This document shows positions 6,095 to 8,110 of a DNA stretch of 8,110 bases, piece after piece. The notes under the pieces are model-generated. The model was not told the origin of the DNA and ran no database searches. It was given only the letters and a program-made list of their open reading frames with translations. This DNA is from Oligoflexia bacterium (GTDB taxonomy: Bacteria; Bdellovibrionota; UBA1018; CAIMNF01): assembly GCA_903842755.1 (NCBI GenBank), contig CAIMNF010000072.1, positions 1-8,110 of the forward strand. The letters are read 5' to 3'. Every line of letters starts with the position of its first letter. Position 1 is the first letter of the stretch. Both the position numbers and the translations under genes were made by a program.

Positions 6095-7167
6095 AAAATA
6101 CTCCGCACGGTGACCGCATAATCCGCAATCTTTTGAACGGCACTTTCGTCAACCTGAGTATTGTCAGTAGGCAACACATTGAGCTGCGAAAGCTTTTGAG
6201 ATTGGTCGTTTGCTTCTCTTAAAATATCCGTATTCGGTTTTTTTGAAATCACTGAATTAATTTGATCTAAAGACTTTGGAGTTGTGACCTTTGCTCCTCC
6301 GTTCGCGGGTGGGACGATGACGGGTGCGGGTAAATTAACTGGAGGAGGTGGCACATTATTCTTCTGCGCTTCTCGCTCCGCTTCTTTTTGACGTTTTTCA
6401 ATACTGTCCTTAATAAAACGATAAAGATCACTAAATATTCCAGAATCTGCCGCCGTTAAAAATGCGGGCTGGTTGTACCGAAAGGTATCTCCGGCGCCTG
6501 CCGCAGGCATAAAGTCAACGTGGTTTGAATTTGGCGAAAGATAAGGGCCATCGGCGACCGGGGCATTTCCTTCGAGCAAGCGAAGCACTTCCGCATAAAG
6601 TTCCGGATGTTTTTTGGCGTCAATGACGAGTTCAAAATCTTGTGGCTTCAGCAAGGGAAAGTCACTGGGCTTCAAATAGCCTAATTCGTTTACATGGATG
6701 GTGATTTGATCCGGGCCGCTGACCGCGGCTGTGTAATCCACATCCTTTTCACCGACTGTGGTGTAATGAATTGTGTAGAGGCTCGAATAAACGATTTCAT
6801 GGGTTTTGTGGTTTCGGGAGTTTGAACTAGAATAGGGGCAAGGTTGAGGTCTGCTGTAAGGGCAGGGAGTCAGAACTCTCATGCTGGTACACGGCTGAAT
6901 GACGACGGGCTGAATTGTGGCTTGCAGATTCGGGCAAGGGCAGGGTTGAGTGCCGGTTCCATTGTTCAAACAATTTTGAGCGGCGAGTTGAGTTTGATTA
7001 TTCAATGTTGCAATTTGCCCGTTCACTAACGCCGCTTGATTCGCTTGCGCAAGATTTGCATTGTTCAGGGCCGCCGCCTGAAACGCAGCATTTTGATTGC
7101 TGCTGGAGCCGCACGCGGCGAGCAAAATAGGCAAGGCTAGAAAAGAGATACGCGATATAAAATACAT
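6040..7167 (-). CDS. N-terminal lipoprotein part of the split OmpA-like gene
   Basis: As read without a frame change this gives 375 residues. The signal peptide ends in the good lipobox LAAC19, so the mature protein is lipid-anchored with Gly20-Ser at +2/+3. Residues 26-65 are rich in Ala, Asn and Gln. Residues 66-112 hold six cysteines (66, 76, 78, 93, 102, 110), mostly in Pro-Cys-Pro or Pro-Cys contexts, including CPYS twice. A mixed region at about 120-245 has no fold that I recognise. A charged helix (about 250-269) leads to a proline-rich linker (273-287), then a polar stretch, then the start of an OmpA domain (about 354). The last 17 residues after Phe358 are out-of-frame sequence. The ATG at 7167 has no Shine-Dalgarno sequence; see the promoter entry. 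It lies 77 bases after the stop of the secreted-protein gene. Confidence 0.8.
   Translation of the reverse strand: MYFISRISFLALPILLAACGSSSNQNAAFQAAALNNANLAQANQAALVNGQIATLNNQTQLAAQNCLNNGTGTQPCPCPNLQATIQPVVIQPCTSMRVLTPCPYSRPQPCPYSSSNSRNHKTHEIVYSSLYTIHYTTVGEKDVDYTAAVSGPDQITIHVNELGYLKPSDFPLLKPQDFELVIDAKKHPELYAEVLRLLEGNAPVADGPYLSPNSNHVDFMPAAGAGDTFRYNQPAFLTAADSGIFSDLYRFIKDSIEKRQKEAEREAQKNNVPPPPVNLPAPVIVPPANGGAKVTTPKSLDQINSVISKKPNTDILREANDQSQKLSQLNVLPTDNTQVDESAVQKIADYAVTVRSIFLIRMRILLKALGTDHNL
6092..6098 (-). other. Seven-T run where the OmpA-like gene changes frame
   Basis: On the coding strand the sequence is AGT ATT TTT TTG ATT in the upstream frame. An eighth T, or a -1 slip on T TTT TTG, would give AGT ATT TTT TTT GAT and continue into the intact OmpA domain. 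The heptamer fits the X XXY YYZ form. Downstream I see only the AT-rich palindrome CTTTTAAAAG (6075-6066) and no strong stem-loop. A GGAG lies just 2 bases before the T run, too close for the upstream SD-like element known to stimulate -1 slippage in dnaX. Programmed frameshifting is therefore possible but poorly supported. Confidence 0.65.
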
Positions 7168-7174
7168 GATTGAA

Positions 7175-7204
7175 ACAATACACTAACGTTATGTAATTAG
7201 TCAA
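7175..7204 (-). promoter_or_regulatory. Promoter of the OmpA-like lipoprotein gene, probably leaderless
   Basis: On the minus strand TTGACT (7204-7199; five of six -35 consensus bases) is followed by 18 bases and TATTGT (7180-7175) as -10. Only 7 bases separate the -10 from the ATG at 7167, which puts the predicted transcription start at or within a base or two of the A of ATG. No Shine-Dalgarno sequence precedes the ATG, as expected for a leaderless message. Confidence 0.5.
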
Positions 7205-7244
7205 GTAAGTATTGTTGAGAATCGGTATTCAATGAAAACCGTTT

Positions 7245-7997
7245 TTACTTTTTGACCGCAAAAATCGGCGATTTAAAATCCCAAACTTCTTTCATATAAG
7301 CGCGAAATTCCGCATTCGAAGCGCGGTAAGTATAAAAATACGGCAGCGCAAGTCCATTCGGCGCAAAACGTGTGTACGCATTGAAAAAACTCGTTTTGGC
7401 TTCAAGCAATGATTCAATAAATTGGTCTAATTGCGCATAAGGAAGAACAAGAATATCTTCCGCGGGATAGAGTAATTTAAGGTCAAATTCGGGGTGCTGT
7501 TCGTGATTCCAATTGGGGATACTTCCAAAGCGCAAATCAAAAGAAAAGTCCGCAAAAAATTGTTTATAAGTGGGATCCACGATCACGGATTCGTTGCCTA
7601 CTTCCGCGACGAGAAAAGTATGATCCATGACGGGGTGGTGAACCTTGAGGCGTACGGTAATGTATTGAAGAGAGGGAATTTGGTTTTCGTTCAGGATGGC
7701 TCGAAGGTGCTTCGTAGAAATACCGCAGGTTTTTTCCTGAAGAATTCGCTGTTCAGTCCGGCTTGAAAGGCTCAAAAAATAGCCTTTAGGGTCATCTTTT
7801 GCGAATTCCGCTAAAACTCTTCGTTTGACTTCGGCTTCAAAGCTTAAGATTTTGGCTTTAAAAGTCTGAAAAAATTGAACGGAATCACGATCTAACTGCC
7901 GAACACAAGGGGATACGAATTCGGTCCGTACCGGGGTAAAGCCTTCCGCAAAAGCCGAAGTCTGAAGGCAAAGGAATAGGCCGATTCTTAAAAACAT
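7245..7997 (-). CDS. Secreted protein with a possible papain/transglutaminase-like Cys-His-Asp site
   Basis: I do not recognise a named family. The 250-residue product has a clear Sec signal peptide (residues 1-17, cleavage AFA|EGF; no lipobox), so the mature protein is periplasmic or exported. Residues 36-90 look helical and charged. Then come KTCGISTKHLRAIL (Cys91 at the start of a helix), VMDHTFLVAEV (His126 in a strand) and ESVIVDPTYKQFF (Asp141). The order Cys-helix, His-strand, Asp-Pro-Thr and the spacing of 15 residues from His to Asp resemble transglutaminase-like and papain-like enzymes, whose His and Asp sit in motifs of the type HxWxxV...VDPT. This is inference from motif spacing. 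The remainder (150-250) is aromatic-rich with no known signature. The ATG at 7997 lacks a Shine-Dalgarno sequence. The protein could instead be a non-enzymatic relative of the fold. Confidence 0.75.
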   Translation of the reverse strand: MFLRIGLFLCLQTSAFAEGFTPVRTEFVSPCVRQLDRDSVQFFQTFKAKILSFEAEVKRRVLAEFAKDDPKGYFLSLSSRTEQRILQEKTCGISTKHLRAILNENQIPSLQYITVRLKVHHPVMDHTFLVAEVGNESVIVDPTYKQFFADFSFDLRFGSIPNWNHEQHPEFDLKLLYPAEDILVLPYAQLDQFIESLLEAKTSFFNAYTRFAPNGLALPYFYTYRASNAEFRAYMKEVWDFKSPIFAVKK

Positions 7998-8006
7998 GGA
8001 ACAAAA

Positions 8007-8034
8007 AGCTATAATTTAAAACTTAAATAGTCAA
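8007..8034 (-). promoter_or_regulatory. Candidate promoter of the secreted-protein gene, probably leaderless
   Basis: TTGACT (8034-8029) begins exactly 37 bases before the ATG at 7997, the same distance as in the neighbouring lipoprotein gene. TATAGC follows after 15 bases (8013-8008), a short spacing; TAGCTT at 17 bases is an alternative but weaker -10. In either case the leader would be nearly absent. The bases before the ATG (GCTTTTTGTTCC) contain no ribosome-binding site. Confidence 0.4.
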
Positions 8035-8110
8035 GATTTAAGATTAAAGTAAATTTATTTTATTGATTTTGCACCGTCGGTGGTAGATGAGCGTCAGTAA
8101 ACACAACGCT
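8035..8110. other. Right-edge non-coding stretch
   Basis: The 76 bases from the candidate promoter to the window end are AT-rich up to 8070. They then contain an 11-base inverted repeat, CACCG-T-CGGTG (8072-8082). No reading frame with a start and no T-tract terminator can be supported here. The inverted repeat lies upstream of the secreted-protein promoter and could be an operator or part of a neighbouring gene outside the window. Confidence 0.25.

Larger units (their letters stand above)
5507..7167 (-). pseudogene. OmpA-family peptidoglycan-anchoring lipoprotein, split by a frame change
   Basis: Two overlapping minus-strand reading frames together encode one protein of about 553 residues: a lipoprotein N-terminal part (7167 to 6094) and an OmpA C-terminal domain (6094 to 5507). 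They join at seven T on the coding strand (6098-6092). Reading one base back there turns ...RSIF-LIRMR into ...RSIF-FDSNEDTF, restoring the first strand of an OmpA domain. The joined domain holds GHADKEG (402-408), N413 and LSLRRA. Asp405 and Arg420 are spaced exactly like the diaminopimelate-binding pair Asp271/Arg286 of Acinetobacter OmpA. Intact, it would tether the outer membrane to peptidoglycan. It may be a true pseudogene, a phase-variable gene, a -1 frameshifting gene or a sequencing error in the homopolymer. The downstream domain is perfectly preserved, which argues against old decay. Confidence 0.8.

Noticed and set aside
6844..7130. Plus-strand frames opposite the OmpA-like lipoprotein
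   Set aside because: They are mirror images of the low-complexity Ala/Asn/Gln and Cys/Pro coding sequence; there is no start signal or domain.

Overview
The window looks like chromosomal core DNA of a Gram-negative, diderm bacterium that can degrade fatty acids. Gene products are sent to the outer membrane and periplasm: two lipoproteins, one OmpA-type peptidoglycan anchor and one secreted protein. The lipobox-like Phe-Gln-Asn-Cys-Gly of the leftmost gene, the moderate GC content and the general flavour recall Bdellovibrionota (Bdellovibrio relatives). This placement is an impression from memory, not a search result. No RNA gene, CRISPR array, insertion sequence or prophage gene is visible.

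Layout. On the minus strand at the left is a lipoprotein made of six NHL repeats (94-1179). Upstream of it, also on the minus strand, is the two-gene operon fadB-fadA (4672 down to 1348; the genes overlap by 8 bases). It encodes the alpha and beta subunits of the fatty-acid beta-oxidation complex, with all catalytic residues present. A 103-base divergent region separates fadB from a plus-strand MgtC/SapB-family membrane protein (4776-5474). Convergent to that gene is a minus-strand OmpA-type lipoprotein gene (7167 down to 5507). It is split by a frame change at a run of seven T (coding strand), which cuts the peptidoglycan-binding domain off from the lipoprotein part. Furthest right, on the minus strand, is a secreted protein of unknown function (7997-7245) with a Cys-His-Asp arrangement like that of papain/transglutaminase-fold enzymes.

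How the genes work together. FadB and FadA form one enzyme complex: FadB does hydration and NAD-dependent oxidation, FadA does thiolytic cleavage. The other genes show no clear pathway link to fadBA or to each other, apart from shared cell-envelope location.

The most interesting points are: (1) the homopolymer frameshift in the OmpA-like lipoprotein; (2) an identical promoter geometry in front of the two rightmost genes, with TTGACT starting exactly 37 bases before the ATG and no Shine-Dalgarno sequence, which suggests leaderless mRNAs, whereas the four left-hand genes all have good ribosome-binding sites; (3) the possible cysteine-enzyme triad in the secreted protein. I do not see a previously undescribed multi-gene system here.
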